A stretch of 64,000 bases of DNA from Marinobacterium sedimentorum (GCF_024267675.1 NZ_JALDYX010000017.1:36259-100258); one strand, 5' to 3'; counted from the stretch's first letter, positions 54,497-63,702 are shown. Notes: generated by a model from the sequence alone, not told the origin. A program made the numbers and translations.

Positions 54497-55993
54497 CTAT
54501 CCGCCGGTCGCCGCAGAGACGATACGCTCGGCGGAAAATTCATCGCGCTTGAACTCGCTGACCATCAACCCCTCGTGCATGACGATCATCCTGTCCGACA
54601 TGCCCATGACTTCAGGCAGTTCCGATGACACCATGATCACCGCCAGACCGTCCTGCACCAGTTCGCACATGAACGCATGGACCGCCGCCTTGGAACCAAT
54701 ATCGATACCCTTGGTCGGTTCGTCGAGAATGATGACCTTGGGCTTGGTCGCCAGCCACTTGCCGATAACCACCTTCTGCTGGTTGCCGCCGGACAGGTTG
54801 CCCACCTTCTCGCGCCAGTCAGGTGCCTTGACCTGCAAGCGCCGCGCGTAGCTGTCGGCCAGCGCATATTCGGCCCTGTCGTTCAGCACGCCACTGGTGT
54901 TGATGGTGCTCAGCTGCGGCAGGCCAATGTTCTGATAGATTGGCAACTCCAGCACCACGCCCTGCGCCTGGCGCTCCTCCGGCACATAGACGATGCCGGC
55001 CTTGATGGCATCGGCGGGGGATCGGATGGTCACGGCCTGCTGCCCGATCTCGACCTCGCCCTGCACGCCTTTGGATACCCCGAACAGGGCCTGCATCAGC
55101 TCTGTTCGTCCGGCACCCACCAGACCATAAAAACCGAGGATTTCACCCTCATGCAGGTCAAAGCTGATAGCGTCGAATTCAGTCGGATGACGCAGATTGC
55201 GCACCTGCAGCACCGGCTCGCCAATGGTGGCATTCACTTTGGGATACACCTGCTCAACGGTACGGCCCACCATCAGGGTCACAAGCTGCGCTTCGTCAAC
55301 CTCATCGATCCTGCCGTCGGCCACATGGCAGCCATCGCGGAAGACCGTGTAGCGATCGGCAATGGCGAAGATTTCATCGAACTTGTGACTGATGAACATG
55401 ATGGCGCAGCCGGCCTTTTTCAGCCGTCGCACGATGCCGTAGAGCTCTTCGATTTCGTGGTGCGACAGTGCCGCCGTGGGTTCATCCAGGATCACCACCC
55501 GCGCCTCGAATGACAGCGCGCGGGCAATGGCTACCATGTGCCGCTGGCCGATACTCAGAAATTTCAACGGGGTTTTTGGGTCAACCGGCGCTTCAATATC
55601 CTGCAGTATCTGCTGCGCCCGTGCATGCATCAGCGGCCAGTCCAGCCGACCGGAGCGCGCATGGGTGAGGTAATGGCCGGCGAAGATGTTTTCCGTCACG
55701 CTGAGCTCGTCAAACAACACCGTTTCCTGGTGAATCGCGGTAATCCCCAGGCTGCGCGCGGCTTCCGGCGTATCCAGCGATATCAGCTCACCGCCAAATC
55801 GCAGTTCACCGTCATCCGGCTGATAGATACCGGTCATGGTCTTGACCAGGGTCGACTTGCCAGCGCCGTTCTCGCCGATCAGCGCCGTTACCTGCCCGGG
55901 GTAGAGGTCCAGCTGCACCTGATCGAGTGCCTTGACACCCGGAAAGGATTTGCTGACGCCTCGCAAGGAAAATAGAGCGTGAGATTCAGGCAT
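54497..55993 (-). CDS. rhaT: L-rhamnose ABC transporter, ATPase
   Basis: This 498-residue protein has two ATPase domains in tandem. The first has Walker [10 protein letters not shown], the signature FLSIGQRHMVAIARAL and Walker B VVILDEPTAAL. The second has [26 protein letters not shown] and VIILDEPTKGIDIG. It is the energising subunit of the rhamnose importer. In R. leguminosarum the matching gene is called rhaT, not to be confused with the E. coli symporter RhaT. Confidence 0.92.
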   Translation of the reverse strand: MPESHALFSLRGVSKSFPGVKALDQVQLDLYPGQVTALIGENGAGKSTLVKTMTGIYQPDDGELRFGGELISLDTPEAARSLGITAIHQETVLFDELSVTENIFAGHYLTHARSGRLDWPLMHARAQQILQDIEAPVDPKTPLKFLSIGQRHMVAIARALSFEARVVILDEPTAALSHHEIEELYGIVRRLKKAGCAIMFISHKFDEIFAIADRYTVFRDGCHVADGRIDEVDEAQLVTLMVGRTVEQVYPKVNATIGEPVLQVRNLRHPTEFDAISFDLHEGEILGFYGLVGAGRTELMQALFGVSKGVQGEVEIGQQAVTIRSPADAIKAGIVYVPEERQAQGVVLELPIYQNIGLPQLSTINTSGVLNDRAEYALADSYARRLQVKAPDWREKVGNLSGGNQQKVVIGKWLATKPKVIILDEPTKGIDIGSKAAVHAFMCELVQDGLAVIMVSSELPEVMGMSDRMIVMHEGLMVSEFKRDEFSAERIVSAATGG

Positions 55994-56065
55994 GGTTATT
56001 TCTTCTTCTGGGAATAACGGGGCTCGGCAGGGAACCGCAGGCTCCCTGCCGGTCAGGACAGGTGA

Positions 56066-57061
56066 TCAGAAGATATCGGCGAAGGCGTGTACGTTGGAGG
56101 TGTTGTACACGAACGGCTCAGCCATGGCGGCGTTGCCCTGTTCATCCAGCTGGGCCACACCGATGCGCCCCATGCCCACTTCGGTGTCGCTGGCATTGCC
56201 CTGCACCAGATTGTACGAAATCATGGCGGCGGCGTAGCCCAAATCGATCGGATTCCAGATGGCGAAGCTTTTTACGGCGCCCGAATCCACATGCCCGGCC
56301 AGCTCCGATGGCAGACCCAGACCTGTGACATAAACCTCGCCGATGCGACCCTGATCCTGCACCGCCTGTGCCGCCGCCACAATACCTACGGAGGTCGGGG
56401 CAACAATGACTTTCAGGTTAGGGTGAGACTTGAGCAGACCCACGGTTTCGCGGTAGCTCTTGTCGGCCAGGTCATCACCGTACACCGTGGCGACCAGGTT
56501 CAGCTGCGGATACTGCGGCAGCACCTTTTTCATTTCCTCGATCCAGATATTCTGGTTGGTCGAGGTGGGGGTGGCGCTGAGAATGGCGATATCGCCCTGG
56601 TCGCTACCCGTGGCCTTCAGGGCTTCATCGGCCAGCTTGACGTTCATCTCGCCGATCAGCGAATTGCTGGAGGGATTGAGGTGTACCTGACGCCCCTCGG
56701 GTGCCACACCGGAATCCCAGGACACCACCTTGATACCGCGCTGCTGGGCTTTTTTCAGAATGGGTACCAGGGCATCGGTATCATTGGCCGATACCGCGAT
56801 GGCATCCACTTTCTGCGCGATCAGTGAATTGATCACCTCGATCTGGCCTTCTGCGGTGGTCGATGTCGGACCGGTATAGATCACTTCCACATCGCCCAGC
56901 TCCTTCGCCGCTTCCTGCGCCCCCTGGTTGGCGGCCTCGAAAAAGCCGATACCCAGTGCCTTGACCACCAGGCCGATACGCACCGAATCCGCCTGAACCA
57001 GGCCACTGGTTGCCATTGCGGCTGCTACGAGGGCAGTTGCCATTATTTTCTTGAAAGGCAT
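56066..57061 (-). CDS. rhaS: L-rhamnose ABC transporter, periplasmic binding protein
   Basis: The 331-residue protein has a signal peptide ending at LVQA (residues 1-24) and a ribose-type binding fold. Marks include GLVVKALGIGFFEAANQGAQEAAKEL, INSLIAQKVDAIAVSANDTDALVP, VVSWDSGVAPEGRQVHLNP and the hinge region IVAAAQAVQDQGRIGEVYVTGLGLPSEL. The WDSG and GLGLPSEL features recall the RhaS binding protein of rhizobia. The start at 57061 begins the signal peptide; the open frame upstream is not protein-like. Confidence 0.9.
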   Translation of the reverse strand: MPFKKIMATALVAAAMATSGLVQADSVRIGLVVKALGIGFFEAANQGAQEAAKELGDVEVIYTGPTSTTAEGQIEVINSLIAQKVDAIAVSANDTDALVPILKKAQQRGIKVVSWDSGVAPEGRQVHLNPSSNSLIGEMNVKLADEALKATGSDQGDIAILSATPTSTNQNIWIEEMKKVLPQYPQLNLVATVYGDDLADKSYRETVGLLKSHPNLKVIVAPTSVGIVAAAQAVQDQGRIGEVYVTGLGLPSELAGHVDSGAVKSFAIWNPIDLGYAAAMISYNLVQGNASDTEVGMGRIGVAQLDEQGNAAMAEPFVYNTSNVHAFADIF

Positions 57062-57109
57062 GTTTAGGTCTCCGTCTCGCTTGTTGTTGTTATATCGACA
57101 GTCACCCCA

Positions 57110-57162
57110 GGAGCCTGTCGGGCTTGGCCGATCGTAGATCAGTGTTAAGTCCGGCAGGCTCC
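57110..57162. other. Long inverted repeat between rhaR and rhaS
   Basis: GGAGCCTGTCGG at 57110-57121 pairs with CCGGCAGGCTCC at 57151-57162, with one G-U pair and a 29-base loop. It has no T run. It lies in the 115-bp gap between rhaR and rhaS and could act in mRNA processing or as a partial attenuator. Confidence 0.5.
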
Positions 57163-57176
57163 CTGATGGGCGCTTG

Positions 57177-57965
57177 CTATTCGGCGACGGCTTCGGCTTT
57201 TGAGATAACGAGCCTGCAGCCGGCATCCTCTATCAGTTTTTGCGTTTTTGCATCGATACCGTCATCAGTGATCACGATATCCAGTTCCGACAGCGCACAG
57301 ACAATCAGACTGCTGCGCTGTGAAAACTTGCTGCTGTCGACCAGCAGTACCCGCTGTTCCGCCTGTCGCAGCAGGCGTGTCGTGCCCTGCACGATTTGCG
57401 GGTCGGTTTCCATCACGCCCAGCGGGCCGACCCCCTGGGCACCGAAGAACATCCTGGCGGCATAGAAGTTGGCCGAGCCGTCTTCCGGAAACGGGCTCAG
57501 AATCAGATTCTGTTCCCGGTACACCTTGCCGCCCGGCAGCGTCACGCTGCACTTGCTGTGCTTGAGCAGATAGTCCGCAATGACAAAGGAGTTTGTCATG
57601 ACATGTAGCTGCCGGTTTTTCAGGTACTCCGCCATCATGTAGGCCGTGGATCCGCCGCCAATGATGATCGACTCACCCTCTTCGCACAGTGCTGCTGCCT
57701 CCCTGGCGACCAGTCGTTTTGCCCTGGCGTTGATCGTTTGACTGATCGCAAAGGGACGTCCTGCAAGACCGGTTGATGTGGGTGGGTGCAGGGACTCGGC
57801 ACCACCGCGCACTTTCCTCAGTTTGCCTGCCTTGTGCAGAAAGCTGATGTCTCGCCGGATTGTCGCCTCCGAGGCTTCCAGCAGTTCCACCAGGTAGCTG
57901 ACAGTTGCTACCGGTTTCTCCGCCACCTCAGCCAGGATGATTCTATGTCGCTCACGTTCGTGCAT
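57177..57965 (-). CDS. rhaR: DeoR-family regulator of rhamnose genes
   Basis: The 262-residue protein has a DeoR/GlpR winged helix-turn-helix at the N-terminus (HRIILAEVAEKPVATVSYLVELLEASEATIRRDISFLHKAGKLRKVRGG) and a DeoR sensor domain that binds a phosphosugar (GGGSTAYMMAEYL, LLVDSSKF). The start at 57965 is the family start. It is the first gene of the minus-strand operon and divergent from rhaD, exactly as in R. leguminosarum, where RhaR is a negative regulator. Phased direct repeats lie in the gap with rhaD. Confidence 0.88.
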   Translation of the reverse strand: MHERERHRIILAEVAEKPVATVSYLVELLEASEATIRRDISFLHKAGKLRKVRGGAESLHPPTSTGLAGRPFAISQTINARAKRLVAREAAALCEEGESIIIGGGSTAYMMAEYLKNRQLHVMTNSFVIADYLLKHSKCSVTLPGGKVYREQNLILSPFPEDGSANFYAARMFFGAQGVGPLGVMETDPQIVQGTTRLLRQAEQRVLLVDSSKFSQRSSLIVCALSELDIVITDDGIDAKTQKLIEDAGCRLVISKAEAVAE

Positions 57966-58019
57966 AATCAGTCCTTGTTGGTCAATATGTCGCACACAAA
58001 TGCGGATTGCAAGCGCTAT

Positions 58020-58059
58020 ATGATTTTTAATGATTACTTATGATTGGGATTGACTGATA
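58020..58059. promoter_or_regulatory. 10-bp phased direct repeats in the rhaR-rhaD gap
   Basis: ATGATT begins at 58020, 58030 and 58040, with a weaker TTGACTGAT at 58050-58058. The repeats fall on one face of the DNA helix, 55 bp from the rhaR start and 127 bp from rhaD. They are a candidate operator for RhaR. Confidence 0.5.
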
Positions 58060-58185
58060 AAAACAAGCGGCGTACATTATTTCAATCACAGTAGATCACA
58101 AAGCACAGCAAAACAGCAGAACCCGTCATGATTGTGACAATTTTTGCCTGATTCATCTAATAATTAGTAAAAGAGGTTGCCCCGT

Positions 58186-60291
58186 ATGTCCGAACTCGAC
58201 ACCCAATCAAGCCTGATCCCCAATCGCTGGGACGATCACAAAGCCGCCGGCATGTCGGGGCCCGAATTACTCCGATACCGCTCCAACCTGCTCGGCTCGG
58301 ACATGCGCGTCACTAACTACGGTGGCGGCAATACCTCCGGCAAGATCGGCTGCATCGATCCGCTCACCGGCGCCGAAGAAGAGATTCTCTGGGTCAAGGG
58401 ATCCGGTGGTGATATCGGCAGCATGGATCTGGCCGGCTTCGCCACCCTTTATATGGACAAGCTGCAGGCCCTTAAAAAGCTGTATCGCGGGGCTGAGCAC
58501 GAAGACGAGATGGTCGCCTACCTGCCCCACTGCACCTATAACCTGAACAGCCGCGCCGCCAGCATCGACACCCCGCTGCATGCCTATGTACCCTACAAGC
58601 ACGTCGATCACCTGCACCCGGATGCCGTGATCTCCATCGCCGCCAGTAGCAACAGCCGCGAACTCACCGAGACCATCTACGGCAGCGAGATCGGCTGGCT
58701 GGCATGGCGCCGTCCGGGATTCCAGCTGGGCCTGGAACTGGAAAAGATCGCCGCCGAAAACCCGCACCTCAAGGGCGTCGTGCTGGAAGCCCACGGTCTG
58801 TTTACCTGGGCCGATACAGCCAAAGCCTGCTATGAAGTCTCGCTGGAAATGATCAATCGCGCCCAGACATGGCTGGATGACAGACTGCAGAATACCGCCG
58901 CCTTCGGTGGCGCCTGCCAGACTTCGCTGGCCGATAGCGCGCGCCATCGCGTGGCAAGCCGCCTGATGCCGATCATTCGCGGCAAGAGCAGCGAGCATCA
59001 GCGCCAGATCGGTCATTTCAATGACAGTCCCGCGGTGCTCGAGTTCGTCAACAGCCGGCAGCTCAAGCCACTGGCAGACCTGGGCACCTCCTGCCCGGAT
59101 CACTTCCTGCGCACCAAGATCAAGCCGCTGGTGCTGGACTACAACCCGGATAGCGACAACCTGGATGCCATCATCGCCGGTCTTGATGACCAGCTGAGCG
59201 CCTACCGTGCCGATTACGCCGCCTATTACGAACGCTGCAAGCATGACAACAGCCCGGCGCTGCGCGATGCCAACCCGGTGGTTTATCTGATTCCCGGTGT
59301 CGGCATGCTGACGTTCGCCAAGGACAAGGCCACGGCACGCATTGCCGGCGAGTTCTATATCAACGCCATCAATGTCATGCGCGGCGCCTCGGGGGTCAGC
59401 GACTACATGGGACTGCCGGAACAGGAAGCCTTTGACATCGAATACTGGCTGCTCGAAGAAGCCAAGCTGCAGCGCATGCCCAAACCCAAGGCGCTGGCCG
59501 GGCGCGTTGCGCTGATCACCGGAGGCGCCGGCGGCATTGGCCGTGCCACGGCCGAGCGGCTGCTGCGTGACGGTGCCTGCGTGATGCTGACGGATATTGA
59601 TCAAAACAGCCTGAACGAAACCCTCGAAGCCTTTCAGCAGGTCTTTGGCGCCGACGTGGTCGCCGCCATTCGCATGGATGTAACGGACGAGAATCAGGTC
59701 CAGCAGGCCTTCGATACGGCGGCGGTTTGCTTTGGCGGCGTCGATATTCTGGTCTCCAATGCCGGTATCGCCTCGTCGTCGCCGCTGGATGAAACCACGC
59801 TTGAGAACTGGAACTTCAACCAGAACATTCTATCTACCGGTTACTTCCTGGTGGCGCGCTCGGCCTTCACTATGATGAAGCAGCAGAAAATGGGCGGGTC
59901 CATCGTCTTTGTTGCCAGCAAGAACGGCCTGGTGGCCTCGGCCAATGCCGCCGCCTACTGCACCGCCAAGGCCGCTGAAATCCAGCTGGCCCGCTGTGTT
60001 GCACTCGAAGGTGCACCGCACGGCATTCGCGCCAATGTGGTGAACCCGGATGCCGTGCTGCGCGGCTCCAAGATCTGGACCGGCAAATGGAAGGAAGAAC
60101 GCGCCAGTGCCTATCAGATGTCCACCGACGATCTCGAAGAACACTACCGTCAGCGCAGCCTGCTCAAGCGCAATGTGTTCCCGGAGGATATCGCCGAGGG
60201 CGTTTACTTCTTTGTGTCGGACATCTCCGCCAAGTCCACCGGCAATGTGCTCAATGTCGATGCCGGTCACGCGCCGTCCTTTACCCGATAA
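58186..60291 (+). CDS. rhaD: Bifunctional L-rhamnulose-1-phosphate aldolase / lactaldehyde dehydrogenase
   Basis: The 701-residue protein joins two enzymes. Residues about 1-430 form a class II aldolase domain with the zinc-binding HVDHLH at 139-144, splitting rhamnulose 1-phosphate to dihydroxyacetone phosphate and L-lactaldehyde. Residues about 440-701 form a short-chain dehydrogenase with GGAGGIGRATAERL from 446 and Y591-x3-K595 (YCTAK), expected to oxidise lactaldehyde to lactate. This fusion is the RhaEW/rhizobial RhaD type. The ATG at 58186 has AAGAGG nine bases upstream; a TTG at 58177 is less likely. Confidence 0.93.
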   Translation: MSELDTQSSLIPNRWDDHKAAGMSGPELLRYRSNLLGSDMRVTNYGGGNTSGKIGCIDPLTGAEEEILWVKGSGGDIGSMDLAGFATLYMDKLQALKKLYRGAEHEDEMVAYLPHCTYNLNSRAASIDTPLHAYVPYKHVDHLHPDAVISIAASSNSRELTETIYGSEIGWLAWRRPGFQLGLELEKIAAENPHLKGVVLEAHGLFTWADTAKACYEVSLEMINRAQTWLDDRLQNTAAFGGACQTSLADSARHRVASRLMPIIRGKSSEHQRQIGHFNDSPAVLEFVNSRQLKPLADLGTSCPDHFLRTKIKPLVLDYNPDSDNLDAIIAGLDDQLSAYRADYAAYYERCKHDNSPALRDANPVVYLIPGVGMLTFAKDKATARIAGEFYINAINVMRGASGVSDYMGLPEQEAFDIEYWLLEEAKLQRMPKPKALAGRVALITGGAGGIGRATAERLLRDGACVMLTDIDQNSLNETLEAFQQVFGADVVAAIRMDVTDENQVQQAFDTAAVCFGGVDILVSNAGIASSSPLDETTLENWNFNQNILSTGYFLVARSAFTMMKQQKMGGSIVFVASKNGLVASANAAAYCTAKAAEIQLARCVALEGAPHGIRANVVNPDAVLRGSKIWTGKWKEERASAYQMSTDDLEEHYRQRSLLKRNVFPEDIAEGVYFFVSDISAKSTGNVLNVDAGHAPSFTR

Positions 60292-60336
60292 GCCCCTCGG
60301 GTCCCGCGGGGGCCCGACCCGTTTGAGGTTTGCACC

Positions 60337-61635
60337 ATGACAACAAAAACAATGATCGACACTCAGCTCATCGCTGACCAGAATGCCGAGCTTAAAAACG
60401 CCCTGGACAGCGAGTACGCCGCCCTGGGCGAGAAACTGGCGCGCGCCGGCCAGAATATCGATGCCATCACCGAACAGGCGACCCACTTCGCCATCGCCCT
60501 GCCCTCCTGGGGCCTGGGCACCGGCGGCACCCGCTTCGCCCGCTTTCCCGAAGCCGGCGAACCGCGCAATGTCTACGAGAAGGTCAGCGACTGCGCCGTG
60601 GTCAACCAGCTCGGACAGGCCACGCCTGCGGTATCGCTGCACATTCCCTGGGATACACCGTCGGACCCTGCGGAGCTGCGCCAGTTTGCCGACGAGCGCG
60701 GGCTGCATTTCGATGCGATGAACTCCAACAGCTTCCAGAATCAGAAAGACCAGGCGCTGTCGTACAAGTACGGCAGCCTGAGCCACAGCGACAGGGCTGT
60801 GCGGGACCAGGCGGTGGAACACAATATCGAGGTGATTGAACTGGGCCGCAAGCTGGGCTCCAACGCCCTGACCGTCTGGGTCGGCGATGGCTCCAATTTC
60901 CCGGGCCAGCAGCATTTCTCCCGCGCCTTTTCCCGCTACCTGGACAGCGCGTCAGCCATCTACAATGCGCTGCCGGATGACTGGAGCATGCAGCTGGAGC
61001 ACAAGATCTTCGAACCGGCCTTCTATTCCACCGTGATTCAGGACTGGGGCAGCAGCTACCTGGCAGCCACGCACATCGGTGAGCGCTGCAAGTGCCTGGT
61101 CGATCTTGGCCACCACGCGCCCAACGTCAATATCGAGATGATCGTGTCGCGCCTGGCCCAGTTTGGCAAACTCGGCGGCTTCCACTTCAATGACAGCAAA
61201 TACGGCGACGACGATCTGGACAGCGGCTCAATCAACCCCTATCAGCTGTTCCTGGTGTTCAACGAACTGGTGGACATCAAGCTCAACCAGCCGAGCTTTG
61301 CACCTTTCTACATGCTGGATCAGTCACACAATGTCACCGACCCGATCGAAAGCCTGATCTACAGCGCCGCCGAAGTGCAGCGTGCTTATGTCAAGGCCCT
61401 GCTGATCGACCGCAATGCCCTGGAAGGCTATCAGGACGGCAACGATGCCCTGATGGCACAGGGCACCCTCAAGGCCGCCTACAACCTGGATGTCGAACCC
61501 ATCCTGCAGATGGCACGCCTGCGCAGCAACGGCGCCATAAACCCGATCAACGCCTACCGCGCCAGCGGCTACCGGGAACAGTGTGGCAAGGACCGCCCGG
61601 CGAGCAAGAACAGCAGCGGCTCCGGCATCGTCTGA
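60337..61635 (+). CDS. rhaI: L-rhamnose isomerase, RhaI type
   Basis: The 432-residue TIM-barrel enzyme isomerises L-rhamnose to L-rhamnulose. It has the RhaI pattern PSWGLGTGGTRFARF near the start, LEHKIFEPAFYSTVIQDWGSS and LVDLGHHAPNVNIEMIVSRLAQFGKLGGFHFNDSKYGDDDLD with metal-binding histidine and aspartates. It is the xylose isomerase-related form found with the RhaD fusion, not the E. coli RhaA form. It follows rhaD by 45 bp, and a terminator comes 69 bp after its stop. Confidence 0.92.
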   Translation: MTTKTMIDTQLIADQNAELKNALDSEYAALGEKLARAGQNIDAITEQATHFAIALPSWGLGTGGTRFARFPEAGEPRNVYEKVSDCAVVNQLGQATPAVSLHIPWDTPSDPAELRQFADERGLHFDAMNSNSFQNQKDQALSYKYGSLSHSDRAVRDQAVEHNIEVIELGRKLGSNALTVWVGDGSNFPGQQHFSRAFSRYLDSASAIYNALPDDWSMQLEHKIFEPAFYSTVIQDWGSSYLAATHIGERCKCLVDLGHHAPNVNIEMIVSRLAQFGKLGGFHFNDSKYGDDDLDSGSINPYQLFLVFNELVDIKLNQPSFAPFYMLDQSHNVTDPIESLIYSAAEVQRAYVKALLIDRNALEGYQDGNDALMAQGTLKAAYNLDVEPILQMARLRSNGAINPINAYRASGYREQCGKDRPASKNSSGSGIV

Positions 61636-61704
61636 CGCGACCCGCCAGGCTCGAACAGCCCCCCCGGCCCGCGTCTGCAAAGATGCGGCCGGGACTGATC
61701 CAAC

Positions 61705-61727
61705 ATCGGCTCATCTGAGCCGATTTT
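61705..61727 (+). terminator. Rho-independent terminator after rhaI
   Basis: ATCGGCTCA and TGAGCCGAT form a perfect nine-pair stem with a two-base loop, followed by a run of T. It ends the rhaD-rhaI transcript. Confidence 0.75.
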
Positions 61728-61787
61728 GCGTTATGCACCCCCCTCCCCCCGGATACACGCGGGCGGCCGCAGGCTCATAACAATAAT

Positions 61788-61801
61788 GGAATATAAATTC
61801 C
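61788..61801. promoter_or_regulatory. GGAAT-N4-ATTCC palindrome before pyruvate kinase
   Basis: GGAATATAAATTCC is a perfect inverted repeat with five-base arms and lies 91 bp upstream of the pyruvate kinase start. The same pattern occurs around the LacI-type regulator at 34.7 kb. Confidence 0.45.
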
Positions 61802-61891
61802 TTTCGTGTAATATATAGAACATTAGTTTCATAATAGTATTCAGTCCGGTGAGCTCGCGCCTTGCGCCACTCACCGCACAGGAGGGTCACC

Positions 61892-63343
61892 ATGTTGAAC
61901 CGCAGAACAAAAATCGTCGCCACCCTGGGGCCCGCCAGCACCTCTCCCGCCGTTATCGACCAGCTGATCCGGGCCGGCGTCAACGTGGTGCGGCTGAACT
62001 TTTCCCACGGCTGCGCCGAAGACCACCGCCTGCGCGCCGACCTGGTGCGCGAGCTGGCGCGCAAACAGGGTCGCTTTGTGGCGATTCTCGGCGACCTGCA
62101 GGGCCCCAAGATCCGCATCGCCCGCTTTGCCGACACCAAGGTGAGGCTGCAGACAGACGCGCACTTCGTTCTGGATGCGGCGATGGACAAGAACGCCGGC
62201 ACCGCGCAGGCCGTGGGTATCGACTACGAGGCCCTGATCAGCGACAGCCGCCCCGGCGATATACTGCTGCTGGATGACGGTCGCATCGTGCTGGCGGTGG
62301 AGTCCGTGGCTGGCAGCCAGATTCACTGCCGCGTGCAGGTGGGTGGCGAACTGTCGAACAACAAGGGCATTAATCGCCTGGGCGGTGGCCTGTCAGCCGC
62401 GGCCCTGACCGACAAGGATCGCGAGGACATCCGCACCGCCGCGGCCATTGGCGTCGATTACCTGGCGGTCTCCTTCCCGCGGGATGCCGCCGACATGAAC
62501 CTGGCCCGCGAGTTGCTGCACCAGGCCGGCGGCGACGCCCGGCTGGTCGCCAAGATAGAGCGCGCCGAAGCGGTGAATGATCACGCCGTGCTGGATGACA
62601 TCATCCGCGCCTCGGACGTGGTCATGGTGGCCCGCGGCGACCTGGGCGTGGAAATCGGCGATGCCGAGCTGATCGGCGTGCAGAAACACATCATCGATCG
62701 CGCCCGGGCCCTGAACCGCGTGGTCATCACCGCCACCCAGATGATGGAGTCGATGATCACCAGCGCCATGCCGACCCGCGCCGAGGTATTCGACGTGGCC
62801 AACGCCGTGCTCGATGGCACCGATGCGGTCATGCTGTCGGCCGAGACCGCCGCCGGCGACTTCCCGGTTCAGACCGTGGAAGCCATGGCCCGGGTGATTA
62901 TCGGGGCCGAGAAGCATGCCCGGTCGCACCGCTCCAACCACCGTGTCAGCGAAAGTTTCAGCGATATCGACGAAACCATTGCCCTGTCGGCCATGTATGC
63001 CGCCAATCACCTGGACGGCGTGAAGGCGATTATCTGCATGACAGAATCCGGCGACACGCCGCTGCTGATGTCCCGCATCAGCTCACAGCTGCCGATCTTC
63101 GCCTTCAGCGGACACACCCGCACCCAGAACCGGGTGGCGATGATTCGCGGTGTGCAGACCATCCCGTTTGACTCCGATGCGCTGCCCAACGAGGCCATCA
63201 ACCGCCTGGCCGTGGAGCAACTGACTAATCGCGGCGTGATCACCGACGGCGACCTGGTCATCATCACCAAGGGCGATTACGTCAAGGCCCACGGCGGTAC
63301 CAATACCCTGAAGATCGTCTGTGTTGGACAGACCATCCGTTAA
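61892..63343 (+). CDS. pyk: Pyruvate kinase
   Basis: The 483-residue enzyme converts phosphoenolpyruvate and ADP to pyruvate and ATP. Landmarks are [13 protein letters not shown] at the start, [11 protein letters not shown], the metal- and PEP-binding [10 protein letters not shown] and [21 protein letters not shown] and [18 protein letters not shown]. The C-terminal regulatory domain is present and the length matches the family. AGGAGGG lies seven bases before the ATG at 61892. The gene follows the rhaDI terminator and is independently promoted. Confidence 0.95.
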   Translation: MLNRRTKIVATLGPASTSPAVIDQLIRAGVNVVRLNFSHGCAEDHRLRADLVRELARKQGRFVAILGDLQGPKIRIARFADTKVRLQTDAHFVLDAAMDKNAGTAQAVGIDYEALISDSRPGDILLLDDGRIVLAVESVAGSQIHCRVQVGGELSNNKGINRLGGGLSAAALTDKDREDIRTAAAIGVDYLAVSFPRDAADMNLARELLHQAGGDARLVAKIERAEAVNDHAVLDDIIRASDVVMVARGDLGVEIGDAELIGVQKHIIDRARALNRVVITATQMMESMITSAMPTRAEVFDVANAVLDGTDAVMLSAETAAGDFPVQTVEAMARVIIGAEKHARSHRSNHRVSESFSDIDETIALSAMYAANHLDGVKAIICMTESGDTPLLMSRISSQLPIFAFSGHTRTQNRVAMIRGVQTIPFDSDALPNEAINRLAVEQLTNRGVITDGDLVIITKGDYVKAHGGTNTLKIVCVGQTIR

Positions 63344-63435
63344 TGACCCTGCGAATCAGTGCCCATGAACCCCTGGCGACCAGCACAGGCCGGCGTCAAG
63401 GCGCCGTTTCGATAGCACTAACAGAGGTAAGCCCC

Positions 63436-63630
63436 ATGCAAAGCCAGCATTCATATAAAGAACAGCAGCAGAACGCACAAGCGCAAGACTCCAGAGCCCA
63501 ACGCCAGGAGTGGCCCAACGACTTCAACCTGCGGGCAGAAGCCGCGGAACAGCAGGAAGTGGTACGGGCCGCCAAGACCTGGCACCCGCGCCAGACTCCG
63601 CCCCTGAGCTGCTCCGAATACGATTTTTAG
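63436..63630 (+). CDS. Small hydrophilic protein of unknown function
   Basis: This is a possible 64-residue protein, rich in glutamine, glutamate and arginine (MQSQHSYKEQQQNAQAQDSR, then WPNDFNLRAEAAEQQEVVRA). A GAGGTAA site lies before the ATG. I do not recognise a family. It lies 92 bp after pyruvate kinase on the same strand. Real or not is uncertain; low complexity argues for caution. Confidence 0.4.
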   Translation: MQSQHSYKEQQQNAQAQDSRAQRQEWPNDFNLRAEAAEQQEVVRAAKTWHPRQTPPLSCSEYDF

Positions 63631-63643
63631 GCTCTGGCTCAGT

Positions 63644-63669
63644 GCACCAGGCACCAGGCACCAGGCACC
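63644..63669. repeat. Tandem heptamer repeat (GCACCAG)x3.7
   Basis: Three full copies of GCACCAG and a partial fourth lie in the gap before enolase. It is comparable in unit size and copy number to the CTACCTC repeat after arcC. Confidence 0.65.
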
Positions 63670-63702
63670 GGAAAAATAGGCTGAAACACGAAATAGAGAT
63701 TA

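Noticed and set aside
58267..59604. A 445-codon open frame antisense to rhaD
   Set aside because: The aldolase domain on the plus strand is unambiguous, and the antisense product lacks any recognisable motif.
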